DNA of 64,000 nt. Source: Cryptomeria japonica. Its lineage: Eukaryota; Streptophyta; Pinopsida; Cupressales; Cupressaceae. Shown piece after piece: positions 11,991 through 25,038 of the stretch. Location: NCBI RefSeq assembly GCF_030272615.1, contig NC_081406.1, positions 140,648,361 to 140,712,360 of the forward strand, in the 5' to 3' direction. The stretch's first letter is position 1. Each line of letters begins with the position of its first letter. Below the pieces are notes generated by a model, which made no database searches, had not been told where the DNA came from, and was given only the letters and a program-made list of their open reading frames with translations. A program made the translations under genes and the position numbers.

Positions 11991-13959
11991 CTGCATTCGA
12001 AATATATTAATCCTTTTTCTCTTGGTAAAACTCATCTTTTATTCTTTAACATGATAATTTGGAATTTCATATATGAAAATAGCCATAGATAACACCATGC
12101 CATCTATTTAACAGATAACAGTAGAATTGTTTTGAGATGAAATAAAACACAACGGAAATAATCATGCTGCCAACAGATTCCCCAAAAAATTCACAAAAAA
12201 CGAACCCTAAAGATGCAAAAACTTTACAAATATAAGATGAACCAAATGATCCAGCTGCGCAGTCACTCCAAAAAAAAATCACTGAAACCAAGTCACTTAC
12301 ATATGATTTTAAAGAAACTGTGTTATGCTGTCAATGACACCGTTGAGGAAAAATTAGCAGAGTTTGCAGAAAAAATTAAGAAAGCAGCTGCTAATTTAAT
12401 CTATTTACAATTGAACACAGTTTGCTTTGCCTATTAACAACTAAACCGGGTATTTTCACCGGACTGTGCAAATAAGTTTCACCTCCCCAGCAATTTTTTA
12501 AATAAAATTTATTTTTAAATTATACCAAAAAAATACAGGTTTTTAATTTATGCCATGGCTATAAGGATTGTCGAATTTTGATACAGATAAGGCATATAAG
12601 ATTGCATCCATAAGATGTGTCTCCCCCAAGAATCGCACATTGGTCAACAATAAGGCAAGAATTTTTGAGGTATATTTCAACCTCTTTATATTTAAGAGTT
12701 GAGAAAGACATTGCTTCAACCACATAACCTTAGCTCCACGACCATTTCTCAGTTGATGACAATATATTTCAACCTCTTTATATTTAAGACTTGAGAAAGA
12801 CATTGCTTCAACCACATAACCTTAGCTCCACAACCATTTCTCAGTTGGTGACAATTTTTCATAAGATCCATATTAAATTTATCGTTAGTGTGTATAGTTT
12901 CCTCCATCACAACAATGACTCTCAAATGTTAACACATATTTTCTATTTGCAAAACACTTAAATTGCATTTATTGTAAATATGGAATATTTCAAAATTTTC
13001 ACCTCTAGAGTTACACATTTGAAAATAACCAAACAAGAATTGCATGTCTTTCAACACTAATGCCAACATTATTTCAGAAGTACATTTCATCTTATTTTTG
13101 TATTTAAGCATTGAAATAAACATTACTTGCACTTATTCACCTTGGCCCCAATGCCAATTACAAGACCTTTATAAAAACCAATACAAAAGTCAACCATTAA
13201 TCATCCCAATATGAGCCAAAAGACTCCAAGTATTGATAGTAAGTAGAACAGTCTGAAATATATAGTGATAAATCAGAACATGAATATCTTTCTTATTATT
13301 GACTAAAAAGAGCCTCTTAAAAACCATGGATCTTGATTTTATCCTTCTTCACCAAACCAGCCTACAAAACTGTTTAGAGAATAACAATCAGTGAAAAGTC
13401 AATAAAACACAACAAAAACTTTAATTTTTATTGCGATTATAAAAACAATAACCAGAAACACAAAAAAATCCAAAACTTACATTGATAAGGAAGTGAGATG
13501 CATTCATCCTCTGATAACCTTGAAGCTGGATAACCTACAAAATAGATGTTTCCTAATGAGGAACGCAGTGGACAAAGATTTCAGAGTGCCAGTCTATGAC
13601 AGAGAAAGCACTGTGTCATACCTACCCCAGCTCTGGATCCTGTACTACAGTACTCTTTCTTGAAATCTTTGAGAATTTTGTTGTAATTGTATTCCTTTCG
13701 AAGTCCTTGAATGGTAGTCAAGCTCTTTCTACCGTTTCGCTTCTCTATGCGAACATGTACATAATCCTTTGTACCCGATCCAACATCGTCTGTTTCTGAC
13801 TCCTTGAATGGGTTTATAACATGTGAAAACTAATTCCTTGTACATAATTCTTAGCTTGTGCAGATAGTATTCCTCAACATGTGAATGCAGGTTGCATATC
13901 AAGGGTGAATCTGATTGTATCAGGTGAATGTCTTGGGGTGAATTCCACTGTATCCTCAA
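11991..13959. other. Gene-poor DNA
   Basis: No supported gene. Short ORFs on both strands lack recognisable domains. It contains the 92-bp duplication listed separately. Confidence 0.4.
12671..12854. repeat. 92-bp tandem duplication
   Basis: Units at 12671-12762 and 12763-12854 share tatatttcaacctctttata and ttgagaaagacattgcttca, with only a few differences. Confidence 0.85.
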
Positions 13960-14770
13960 CAGAAGGGGCCAGGTGGATTCGAATGAAGCCTCAATGATTG
14001 AGATTCTGCGCAAGTAGATGAATTGGACTAGACCTCAATGCATGAGGGCAGGTGAATAGATGATAAATTTAATTCCACATTCAACAAAAGGGTCTCACTG
14101 CAGGTATTGGGTGTGACCTCAATGGATTAGAATTGGTGTAAATCTTATAAGAGCATTTACACCATAAATTTGACATGAAATATCCTAGACCATAACATCT
14201 ACTCACACGGGGATGACCCCCCTCAACCAGGTGGTTTACAAGTGCCATCAATACATGGGTGACAGATCCTGGGATGAATTCCATTGTGCGTCCAAGAGAT
14301 GAGGCCAGAAAAATTTGACCACAGCCTCAATCGATATGACCAGGGGAGGCTCTCAGGTTGAGTATCATAAAATAAATATCCTAGGTCATGTATCCAACTC
14401 AACATAGATCGTATCATAAGGTCATATAGAATCATATTTGTCTACACTCTTACTGGATGAGGCCAACTGGATTTAAAAAAAACCCTTAACAGATGAGATC
14501 AACTGGATTTGAAAGCATCCTAAACAAAAGAGGGCAACTGTATTTGAGAGCAGCCCGACTGCGCCCTGAATAGGTTAGGCGCCATGGATTTGACCACATC
14601 CTCAAAGATAAGGTCAGGAGGACTTGATCGTGAAAGTTACAGAATAAATATCTTATGTCAAAGAATACAATCCCATGGGGATCAACCAGTATAATTTGAC
14701 CAAACCCTCAATGAATGGGAGCCGATAGATTTGAGTGGATTTGGCTATACCCTAAATAGACGATGCCAAA
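13960..14770. repeat. Cryptic minisatellite, about 35-46-bp degenerate units
   Basis: A theme close to 'GGCCAACTGGATTTGA, ACCACACCCTCAA, AGATGAG' recurs at least ten times (for example near 13966, 14303, 14460, 14500, 14535, 14580, 14690 and 14731). Copies are strongly diverged and partly spaced by other DNA. No gene is supported here. Confidence 0.55.
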
Positions 14771-16073
14771 TGGAAGTCATGGGTAAAATTGACAGAAAAT
14801 TCAACATAATAAATATCAAAATCACAAATCTTTAAGTAAGCTGTTTTGATAAGGGGCTAATTCGACATTATCGATATTATCAGAGTTGGGTTTGAGGTAT
14901 GGTTGCTCTAAAGATTTGAAGGTCTGACCACAGAGTGGTAATGGTTCGCTAACACTAAAATCAGGGTAATTCATTTAAATAAAGCTATTAGATTTCTGTT
15001 TATCTATAACTATCTCTTTATTGCTCACAAATGATTTTCCACTCCATTCGACAATGAAAGAAATAGATTGTTTCGTTGGCTGAATCCTCGCCTTCTCCCT
15101 GCACAACAACCATGTTTGATCTAAACCAGAATCAAATAGAATGAATAATAAATCTTTAATAAAAGATTGTACAGAGTAAAATTCCCCACAGATCTGTATA
15201 TAAAAGTTCCTAAGAAGATCTTCACCCGCCCGCGGTTCCACTCTTCGATGAAATCAAGACCACAACGTGGAAGCCAGAAAATTTAACAACACCACCATCA
15301 AAATTTCCCGACAATAATTATAACGAAAAAATCAAAACTTCCAAAAACCGACCGGCGTGAGACAACATTCCGATGGCGGGGTGCCCCCACAGTAGATAGC
15401 CTATCGGCTAATTATTGTGAGAAATTTTGTCATGGAGAATATGTAGTGCAAAATATGGATGGAGGTATAGATTGCTGGCTCATAGTGTTCTGTAATTATT
15501 AAAATGTACATATTGATGACCCCTCTATTATAAGTTTGAAAATAAACGCTACTATCAATTATTGGTCCATATTAAATATGCAACATTATTGTGTAAAATT
15601 CAATGGTTATTAAATTTTATGTTTTTAATATTTTTTTTAAAACAAAATCATTATTGAGTTATTTTTTATGTGTGTAAAGTGATAAAAGAATAAAAAATTT
15701 AGTAATTTTTAGGGTAAATATCCAAAATCTTCTCACTTTCAGATTTAAACTATCTAAACATATTGTGTATCACTAGATTCTATATTTAAGTTAACAACCA
15801 ACACAAATATTACCTAACTTACATGCACTTGAACATATTTTTGGTAGGACATGCATTATTGCTCAATTGATTCCATAGTTCATAGCCTATGCAAAAATAT
15901 GCATTAATTATATTAGTGGAATGAGTGAAAAGTACATGCGTAGAAACTAAATATGAATTTTAGACAATGTAATTGTCTCCTTATAATACCAAATTATTAC
16001 TACTATAAAATTATCAACCTCGCTAATCTAATTATTTAATACTTAATTAATGCTAATCATTGAAGTACTAAAC
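14771..16073. other. AT-rich DNA downstream of the terpene synthase
   Basis: No supported gene. A short open frame at 14975-15241 (minus, 88 aa) lies next to GC-richer DNA (15225-15400) but has no recognisable domain. The minus strand at about 16031-16044 reads AGTATTAAATAATT, a weak AAATAA-type poly(A) context for the terpene synthase. Confidence 0.35.
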
Positions 16074-19000
16074 TTACATTGTCATAGGTTGAACTAGGAT
16101 TTTCAAAATATAGTTTCTTGTATCTTTGGTGGAAATAGTGAATCCATCTCTCTCTCTATAAAAGAAATGATAGCCTTGTGATAAAGATATTGCATGATCT
16201 TTACTGCACATTGGTACACTATCTAGTTTTAAATATTCGAAACTTAATTCTTTGAATAATTTTTCATTCAAAGACTTAAGATGATCCAAAGCTTCTTCTT
16301 CTTCAGTTGATCTATCTCTCATATAACATGCTACACAAGATGCTTTTTCACCCCTAGCAACTTCAGCCTGCATGTCATCACACATAACAATTTTAACTTA
16401 GTTATCTCTACTATAAAATGGATAAGATATTCAAAAAAATAAATTTGTTACACATTTTCTTAACATACCTTGAAACTATTGATATCATTGCTTAATCGAA
16501 AGGTCAATGCTAAAAGCTCATTGAACCTTGAAGGAAAATCAATTTTCGGAAGAAGGGTGTCAGGAAGAACTGCATCTAATGTTAAGAGAGGTTGCAGAAT
16601 AACTATTCGAGCACCACCACTAATTTTTGCATTCTCTAAATACTCCTCAAAGGTTGGTATATAACTAGTAGCAAGCCACTCTGCTTCTTGCATATAAGAA
16701 TCCAAGAAAGCCTCCCACTACAAATTACATATTCAAAATTGATGAAATATTAGTTTTTCCTCATAAATGGTTATTTTCTAAAATTTAATAAGAATAATAT
16801 AATATTTAAATATACTTACAACTTTTCTAGCATAGTCAAGTGTGTCTCGGCCTTGGGTTTTGGTTGCCTCTTCTACCATTTCATTTACAATTTCATAAAA
16901 TGCCATGAACACAACTTTCATATATTCAGGAAGATAGTCGATAGAAGAGGGATCCCATCTGGCCAAAAAATACTTAATAAAATTATCAAAAAATATTATT
17001 CCTAAAATATTTTTATTTGAATAGCTTTTTGAATCAATATTATAGGGGTAGTTTAGATTTATTTCACCTTTTAACTGCATTTGTGAAGAGTTTTAGCTCA
17101 TCGAGTGTCCCATAAGTATCATATATATCATCTAGAACTGTTGCAATAGAAGCAATTTTTGCACAACCAATTCTATAAGCATAATACTTTGGCTCTACAC
17201 ACCCTCCTGCGGCCCAAAAATAATATTCCACATAACGATTGCGAGCAAAATCTAGTTGAGGCACACCTGACTCCGTCCACCACCTGAACAAACAAGAATT
17301 TTGTCAAAAAATTACTTTTTATAGACGACAAATTCTATCTCTCTTGAATTGTTTTTTAGTTTTGCTCTACTTTTCTTTTATATTCCCACACAGTGATACA
17401 TGTAGCTCTAATTTATTCACTGATACCATGTTATTTTCTATGAACTAGTTAGGAAGGGAGCGTATAACCTCCCATGTGCATGGTAGAGTTCTATATCACT
17501 AAACTACAAACCTTCTTTATATTTGAGAATTTTGTTAGACTTCATTCAAGTATTACATATTTCTCTAATAGTTTTGTGAATAAAAATTTATAGTAATTTC
17601 AATTTTAATTTCTCTTTTGAAGCCCAAAGAAAAATATAAATATTATGTTGCTACATATTAAAATAACCTTGAGAGTAATTGAAGTTCTTGTTGTTGCAGA
17701 GATTGCACCATATTGAAGTCTAGCTTTGCCAAATATAAAATCTTCTTGTTACTCTTACATGCCATCCTGTATATGAAGACATTATGTTGTTATACTTGGA
17801 AAATCACACCCATGAAATAACACTTAGAAATATTAAAATACAATATTGATGGGATTTTACTTGGATGTCATCTTATTATACCATGAAGTGTTTCCTCCAT
17901 ATATATCAATATAATTCCTTGTTTCAAATCTAGGCATATTGGTGTGCCAGCCATATTCCAAATTGAATTGTATCTGTTGCACCACATAAATTTGAAACAA
18001 AATTAAGAAAGAAGGATTCACATACTTTAATATGCAAAAATATTAATATGTATACAACAAATACCTCTTTTGAAATATTGGAATCCTTAGTTTGTGACAT
18101 AACTTCTTTTAAATATTTGGTTGCAAACACTTTAGCCTCCTCCATGATTTTCTCCTCAGGAAATGCAATGAGTGAAACCCGATATAAATTTAGTATCGTG
18201 TTTATCTCCTCATTTGATTGACTATATGAGTTCAAGAAGTTCCCATCTTTTTCTTTGAAATTTTCCAACACACCTTCAATTATTGAAAAAAAGTATTAGT
18301 ATAATAAACATTAATGTTAACAACCCAACAAAACTATGAAAGTATAGCGATTTAAAATAACAAAGTGATAATGATCATCATAAAAAGCTTTTTTAATATG
18401 TGAGTGAGTGTGATGTAACCCTAATCACTTTGGTAATAACTTTAATTAATATTTTAATAAACATAATTCATTAACAAAAGAAAATAGGACATAAAAATAC
18501 AACTAATTAAATGGATAAACCAATGTTAAATGGATTAATAAGGCAACATTAAGGATTATAGGTGGAATGTACCTGAAGAGACGTCGTATCTGTGTAGGCG
18601 AAGAATTCGAAGTGCCAAGACTGTTGTGTTCAGATCTGCGCAACTACCGCTTTCACCATTTCCAATTCCTTTGTCGTTCCAATACCTGCTACCCATTAAT
18701 ATACGTTATATGAATTGCTTTAAGATTCATTCACCTGCCAGAAGTTTATTATAAGAAACAAACCTGTAAACACAATCAAGAGCCTCCTTTATTTCCTTTT
18801 GGAAATGCCGATCGATTCCAAGGCGTTCAACTTTGTCCACCATTGAAAGACGTTCGTGGACAGAAGAGTTTTGTGTTGGCATTCCATTGAACATCTCCTT
18901 CACTTCTCTGATAAATGTCTCTGCTTCTTCTGCATAACAAGGAGCCTGTAGCCAAACAGAATCAACCTCAACCGGGGCAAAATTATAAAAAGACACAAAC

Positions 19001-19286
19001 AAGAGAACTAAACATTTAAGCTGTAAAAATTGAAAGCAGAAGAGTGTGAAAATAGAAAATAGGTTACCTCGTAAGCCTTTGGAAGGGATTGTATGAAATT
19101 ATCATCCCACAAGTTGGGGTGATGATTAGCTGTGCGTCGAGCAGTCGTTTGAGGAGTGGATGAAGCTTTGCAAGGAAGTAAATCCAACCTTCTTCTGCTT
19201 GGCTTAGCAAAAAGCTTAAGCTGATTGCTTGCCTTGTTGAGGCCTGAAAAGCCCAGAGCGGAAGGAGAAAGAGAGATGGATGCCAT
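16074..19286 (-). CDS. Monoterpene synthase, conifer TPS-d type, ten exons, intact
   Basis: Likely converts geranyl diphosphate to a monoterpene in plastids; the product cannot be told from sequence. Exons on the minus strand: 19286-19068, 18945-18764, 18685-18573, 18273-18065, 17973-17861, 17766-17668, 17283-17068, 16958-16820, 16717-16469 and 16367-16074. They total 1833 nt (610 aa plus stop), all introns are GT-AG, and all phases agree. A Ser/Arg-rich plastid transit peptide (about 1-49) precedes RRX8W (R50, R51, W60), needed for cyclisation in many monoterpene synthases. RNR (326-328), DDIYD (363-367) and NDINSFKAE (507-515) give the RxR, DDxxD and NSE metal-binding motifs, all complete. 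DXDD is absent, as expected for class I, and so is the extra domain of conifer diterpene synthases. Length and exon number fit conifer monoterpene synthases. A sesquiterpene role is less likely because of the transit peptide and RRX8W. Confidence 0.93.
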
Positions 19287-19420
19287 TCTCAGAATGATTT
19301 CAGAGCTGCGAAACCTGGGTATTTAATGCCTCCAATCCACGCATTTTCCATGCTTGTTTTGCGTTTAATGGATTGATTATCTTGCGTTTAATGGATTGAT
19401 TTTCCATGACTTCATGACTG
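19287..19420 (-). promoter_or_regulatory. Presumed promoter of the terpene synthase
   Basis: On the minus strand a TATA-like GCATTAAATACCC lies at about 19315-19328, some 30-40 nt before the ATG. This implies a very short 5' leader. Further upstream, a 20-bp direct repeat (plus strand ttgcgtttaatggattgatt) occurs at 19359-19378 and 19382-19401, a 23-bp period. The repeat could be a binding-site pair or simple slippage. Confidence 0.45.
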
Positions 19421-20040
19421 CCCTGAGTGCGGTGCCCTGTCAAATCACGACTTCTTAGTATTTTGTTTTGTTTTGAAGTACTGATGGAGATGGAAACATA
19501 TCTTTTTGTAACACATCCAAGTGGAAATGGGATCTTTATAGTGTCAGATAGTTATTGTAATATGGGATTAGGTGAAAGGATCGAGTAATTGTCGATCATG
19601 TTCTAATGATCGTTCATTTCTTATCTAATTTTTTAATTACTAAGTTTAAAGAAATAAAAAGAAAATAGCTAGATAACTAAAAATCTTTTAATAAATTTCA
19701 TATGTATCAATAGTCACCTATTTGTACCCCAACATTAAAATTGGTAGACTTTAATTGGAGAAGTTGTGCAACTTTATTGGTGTCCATAGCACACAACTAC
19801 TCAAACATTTGTGCAAAGTATTGACAATTTTTGAGGTGGTTGTAGTGCACGGTTATGGTGGCATCTTTGAGTAGGTATCAGGTGACACTTTTAGATGACC
19901 TTTTTTTGACCCTTCTATACATAACACATCCCACAATGCTCATCTTTACTATCTAGGAGTCAGAGCAATAGCTTTAAGTAGTTAAGTTGCATACAAAAAC
20001 GACAACAACAAAATTGTCGAAATCTGATGTACCATTTAAG

Positions 20041-20183
20041 ATCTTTGGATGCACAAAAGTTAGCTATAACAGCTACTAGTGCTCTTCCTCTATCTCTATT
20101 ACATACAAAAACATATTTAGGATCTTTGGATGTGCAAAAGTTAACTATAACAGCTACTAGTGCTCTTCCCCTATCCCTAACTC
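20041..20183. repeat. 81-bp period tandem duplication
   Basis: atctttggatg.rcaaaagtt and cagctactagtgctcttcc occur at 20041 and again at 20122, with a few mismatches. Confidence 0.8.
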
Positions 20184-20793
20184 CTTTCTAAAGGCATCTA
20201 AGTGTGCTACGAATGAGACGTACATACCTTACCCTCATGATTTAAACTTATGACCTTGTTTTCACAACTACAAATTCTCCATCACTAGACTAACTCCAAT
20301 ATTATACAAGTAATTATTTAATAACATTATATTATATTTATATATATTAATAATAGTGATCATTAATGTCTTTATAATTTTATATATTTATATTAATTCT
20401 CTATAAATATTAATTTTAAATGGTGTAATAATCATGGGTTGTTCCTCTTTGCATATGAAAAAAGATAAGGTACCAGTCAATGAGTGGTCAGAAATTGTTT
20501 AATGAACTGATGCGTCAATGGTCCCTCCCTCCTGCTCAGATGGTTGGCCTTTTCGATGGTTAGCGAATCCTTTAAATTGCCCATCAGACAAGAACGATAA
20601 AGTATCGAGTCTTTCGAGAATTTATGCATATGTTTCACAATGCCGGGAAGTTTCAAAGTTCTTTTAATCTGTCAACAGGTCTTAGATCACTTATAAATAA
20701 ATGAATTATTGCGAAAGTTTCGTAAGAATAGCGATATTTTTGGAAGATGTGATTATATCTATAGCATTTTACAATGCACGTCGTTGGAATCAA

Positions 20794-20950
20794 GTCAGAT
20801 GGAACTTAAGCTTCTTGTTTGTACTTAACTAGTTCGAGAATCACTTTAGAGGTCGAAGGTGGTTTTAAGACTTAAGTTAGATGGTACCTAAGCTTCTTGT
20901 TTGGACTTAACTAGTTCTAGAATCACTTAAAAGTTGAAGGTGGTTTTAAA
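20794..20950. repeat. 82-bp period tandem duplication
   Basis: The units starting gtcagatgg (20794) and gttagatgg (20876) share aagcttcttgttt, acttaactagtt and gaaggtggttttaa. Confidence 0.8.
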
Positions 20951-21149
20951 TTAGCAATTGCATTTTGGTATGTAATGGGTATGTCGAAAAAGTTCAATTA
21001 GAATTTTACTATTTCTTGCATACATTGTGCAATACATGAAGTAAATTGTTTGATTGAATACAAACAAACAAAAAAATACAAGGTCAACTGGTAGGTCATA
21101 TAGAAAATGATGTTGTTTGTACAACAAAGGTCTTAGTGGAAAGTGATAG

Positions 21150-21910
21150 CTTTAAATCCTATGAAGAGAGGAAGATAAAGGTAGCGATGAAGATGGAGTA
21201 AGAGAAGAAGAGGGAAACACATAGATATCTAGAGATAGAAAGAGGTAGAGGGGGTGATAAAGATAGAAACAGATAGAGAGATAGAGAGATGTAGAGGAAG
21301 ACATAGATATAGAGAGAAATATAGATGGCGAGATAGAGTGAAAGAGAAATAGATATAAGAAGACATAGCAAGGGGAAGAGAGACAAAGAGAAAGAGATAG
21401 ACAAATAGAGATGGAAAGAGGGAGAGATATAAGGGGAGATAGAGAGGGAGAGAGAAAAAGAGAGAGGGGGGAGAAAGTGGAAGAGATGGATATATATGGA
21501 AAAAATAATAGATAAATATAGCTATATGGGAAGAAAAAAGGGTGAGAGAGGTAGAGATAGAAATATCAGTAGGGCGATAAGAAGGGAGGGAGGGATGGGA
21601 TGGGAAAAGATAGAGAGAAGGGAGAGAAAGGGAGAGAGACAAGTATAGGAGGCAGAAAGAGAAGAGGGGGGAGAGAGGAAGAGAGATAAGAAAAGGGGGA
21701 GAGGGAGAGAGAAAGAGGGAGATAGATAGATAGAGGGATAGGGAAAGAGATAGGGGGAGAGATAGAGAAATAGATGTACAAAAAGATATGAAGAGGACAA
21801 AGAGAGATAATGAGGGAAGGAGAAAGAGGGAGTTAGAGGGGAGAGAGAAGTAGAGAGATAGAGAAAAAGAGTGGGAGAGATGAGTGAATAAGATAGAATT
21901 AGAGATAATG
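21150..21910. repeat. GA-rich polypurine tract (about 760 bp)
   Basis: The plus strand is almost only A and G with scattered T: imperfect gagagata, gagaga and gggaga units. The complementary frames give Ser/Leu/Pro-rich open frames of up to 137 codons, which are composition artefacts. Long purine tracts can form triplex (H-) DNA and in plants can recruit GAGA-binding BBR/BPC proteins; either is inference here. Confidence 0.9.
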
Positions 21911-24351
21911 AGACAAACTGTTGTAAATGAAATAAATCCTAATCACTTTTAACTATTATTTGTAATTTCATAAAAAGATATAAATAATTAAAATGAGTTT
22001 CAAACTTAAATATATATTAAAGTCAAAACCTACTAAAAAGATAAAAAAATTAATTCCTAGTTTTATGATTTATTTAATTCAACTTATATATTTCTTATTA
22101 TTTTAATTATTATTGGTAATTTCATAAAAAAGACAAATAATTTAAAAAAATAAACTTAAATCTAAATTAAAATGAAACATATTAAAAAGATGAAAAAAAA
22201 TTCATAATTTTATGATTGCTTTAATTTAACTTAAATATAATAATAATTATTAAAATAAATGATTGAAAAATAATAAATATTATAAAAGCAACTTGGAATA
22301 TTATCAATGGGTTTCCTTACATACTTCATTTACTTAATCATGGATAGTGTCTCATTTGTAGTTGTCGAATTATAACTAAGAGTGAGATTTTTTTCATTGG
22401 ATGGAGACACAAGGGCCTCTATGATGAGGTCCATTCATTGGTTTATGTTGTACACCATTCAAAAAAATTGTACGTTGTATTCTACACATATTATGGCACG
22501 ATGTCAATGATGTTGATGAGGAAAAAAATGAACAGAGATTGATAGAAAGATATTACGCAACTTAACCAAAGCATAATAAAAATAATCTCCTATAAAGAAA
22601 AAAAGAGAAAAATGAGAAAATAAATGACCACGATGAAAAAAAAAGAAAAAGAAATAGCTAAAACACTAAACCGAAAAAAAAATAAAATAACAAAATCTCA
22701 TAATTCTATTAAATGACTCACTTCTAACCATATTAAATAATAAATATAAATAAATACTTAAAATATATTTCAATAAATATTAAATCTATTATAATATGTT
22801 TTTATTTAAAAATTAAGTTTAGATAAAACATAATATATAATAATAATAAATATATTATATATTAAAAATATAACTAAATTTCAAACATATAATTTATCTA
22901 ACATTAAAAAAAATATGGGTAAAAGCACAATGTTGTGTCACACTTTTATAAAGGAACCGACCAACGCAACTAAAACTGTTTAACTTCGACCGCATAAAAG
23001 TGACATTTCTAAATTGAATATTGAAATGATGCAATATGATCAAATGTAGTAATATGAATGGAATTTATGTTTGTTATTTTTAAAAAAAAATTGGAGAAAA
23101 ATTGATATTATTCAAAGAAAGATTTTTCATTGCTGAAAAATGCTGAAAATCAGGGGTTCTCTTCGGTGCCACCAAAAAAAACAAAAACGGACTTATTCAA
23201 TTTTTTAATTTTTTTTTCCAAATAGAGAACATATATATGCAATGTTAAAAATAAATAAAAATTTGATGTATATTTTTCTCATTATAATATTTTGAAGTCC
23301 AACATAGCTAAATTTGATAGTTTTCGTTCAACGTCACCTTTTGACTACTAAATTTATCATTAACCAAAAAAAAATACCCGTTTCGAGAAGATTCTCTCAC
23401 CTAATGAAAATACTTTTTAATTTTTTTTTTTATATCTAATAATATTTTTTAATTTCTAATCAGCCTCTTTTTGAACTTTAAAACGCTACTCACAATGTTT
23501 AATTAATAAAAAATATTAAAATTAATCAAAATACTAAAAAATTATATCTCTGTATTTGTGACTTTGAGCTCTACAAAAAGGTATTTTTCAATTTTTGTAA
23601 AAAAATACTCTTCATGAAAAAATTGGGTAGAAGTGACAAGTTTCAAAAATATAAAGTTTTTCACCTTTGTTGTGCCACATCACATGACAAAAAGGATAGT
23701 TTGGCCGGACTACACTTATTTCTAACATTAAAAAAAATGAATTCTTTTTGGATGGTGCCATTTGAAGTAAGGGAATCCGGCCGAATTGAGTCCGAACGGA
23801 ATCCCAACGCCATTTCGGCGCTATGTAGGAGCCATTTGGCACCACGTGGCCTGAGGGTAGTTTGGTCGGACTCAATTCTGTTGGACTATCCTCCATTGGC
23901 CCAAAGTGTGACACACCTCCATGCTTTGGCCCATATAATTTCATAAAAAAATTAATAATTATATTACACAAATCATAAAATATAGTTACAAAAATTCAGC
24001 TCCCACTAAAGCCATGAAAATAACTAAAATTAAAATATCAAAAAGTTGTTCTTACATGAGATTGTGTAAAAATATTCCCATATCAAAAAAAAAAACTCAT
24101 CACACTTTGAAAGATTGTATAGTACTTAGGTGAACGAACATCACTCATTGTCATGAAAAGTAATAGTTTAATGAGAGCGAGGAAAGGAAATTCACGATGT
24201 CTCCATAAAAAAAGTTATCCTTTCACATCACTATCTCCTTTAAAAAGACAAAAGCTTAGTTTCTTTTGCAAATGTGTCAACACGGATACATTATTGTGTG
24301 AGCAATTAAAAAATATATGGAAAAATCGATGACACAAGCAAGGAATGTACC
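21911..24351. other. Very AT-rich gene-free DNA
   Basis: Long A/T runs with no coding frame that resembles a known protein. The only GC-richer island (about 23690-23930) contains the inverted repeat listed separately. Confidence 0.45.
23783..23878. repeat. 13-bp perfect inverted repeat in a GC-rich island
   Basis: gaattgagtccga (23783-23795) and its exact reverse complement tcggactcaattc (23866-23878) flank 70 bp. An outer ggatagt (about 23693) and actatcc (about 23885) may extend it as an interrupted foldback. It could be a remnant MITE. No target duplication was identified. Confidence 0.5.
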
Positions 24352-25038
24352 ATTTATTGTGTCGTGGTACACTCTTGAGATGCATTTAGAGTTATGGCAT
24401 GATATGGAGGTGCTCATATGGAGCATGTTATCTCTTTGGATGAGATGTTTTAGATCATGGTTGTCATGTTTAAGTTCTTGATTCTGTAGTTGGAATTTTG
24501 ACATTGATCTTGGTTATTTTTGTGTTTTGAGGACACTGATCATTTGCTTGATACTTCATGATATTGTGGTTTTTCATTTGGAGTTTTGGCATAGGTTGAT
24601 CAGTTAAAGGTACTCATGGATACATGGAAATATAGGATACCTTAGAGGTATGTATAGTTGGATGTGCTAGCACTTGCTGTAGGTTCTTTTCCAGCTATGT
24701 TTGTGACAAATGTTGGTACATTTGGTTAACCTTTTTGGATCGAGAGTTTTGTATTCGTGGGAGACAAATTTATGTTTTTCTGTGAGACAGATTATATGGT
24801 TTTCTCAGTGGATAGCTTCTATGTGTATCCAGTGGCAATGGCATGGTAGAAGGTAGGTATGTATATGAATGAGATGTGACTACTCTGCAGGTATCTCAAT
24901 GATGCACACACTAAATTTTATTTCCTAATGATTTATGATTGAGTGGTATATCAACATTGATGGGCTTTAGAGTCCATGTTTCTCAGTTATGTCTGTAAGT
25001 GTTTGGCAGTCCAGCGAATTCCTCGTCAAGTGGGAGAT
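24352..25038 (+). mobile_element. C2 family: leftover 3' internal segment before the first LTR
   Basis: This segment matches 27551-28239 along its whole length, starting at tttattgtgtcgtggtacac, and joins the LTR at 25039 through the polypurine stretch caagtgggagat. A 3' internal end placed before what serves as the 5' LTR shows that the element was part of a tandem LTR-internal-LTR-internal-LTR array. Confidence 0.8.

Larger units (their letters stand above)
19421..21149. other. Gene-poor DNA with two short tandem duplications
   Basis: No gene is supported. Two local duplications of about 80 bp are listed separately. Confidence 0.4.

Noticed and set aside
14975-15241. 88-codon minus-strand frame starting MEPRAGEDLL
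   Set aside because: GC-richer context is suggestive of a first exon, but no downstream exon or domain could be linked.
16470-16664. 64-codon plus-strand frame within the terpene synthase
   Set aside because: Antisense shadow of exon 9.
21159-21800. Several overlapping Ser/Leu/Pro-rich open frames up to 137 codons
   Set aside because: Produced by the purine tract on the other strand, which rarely forms stops; no domain and no conservation sign.
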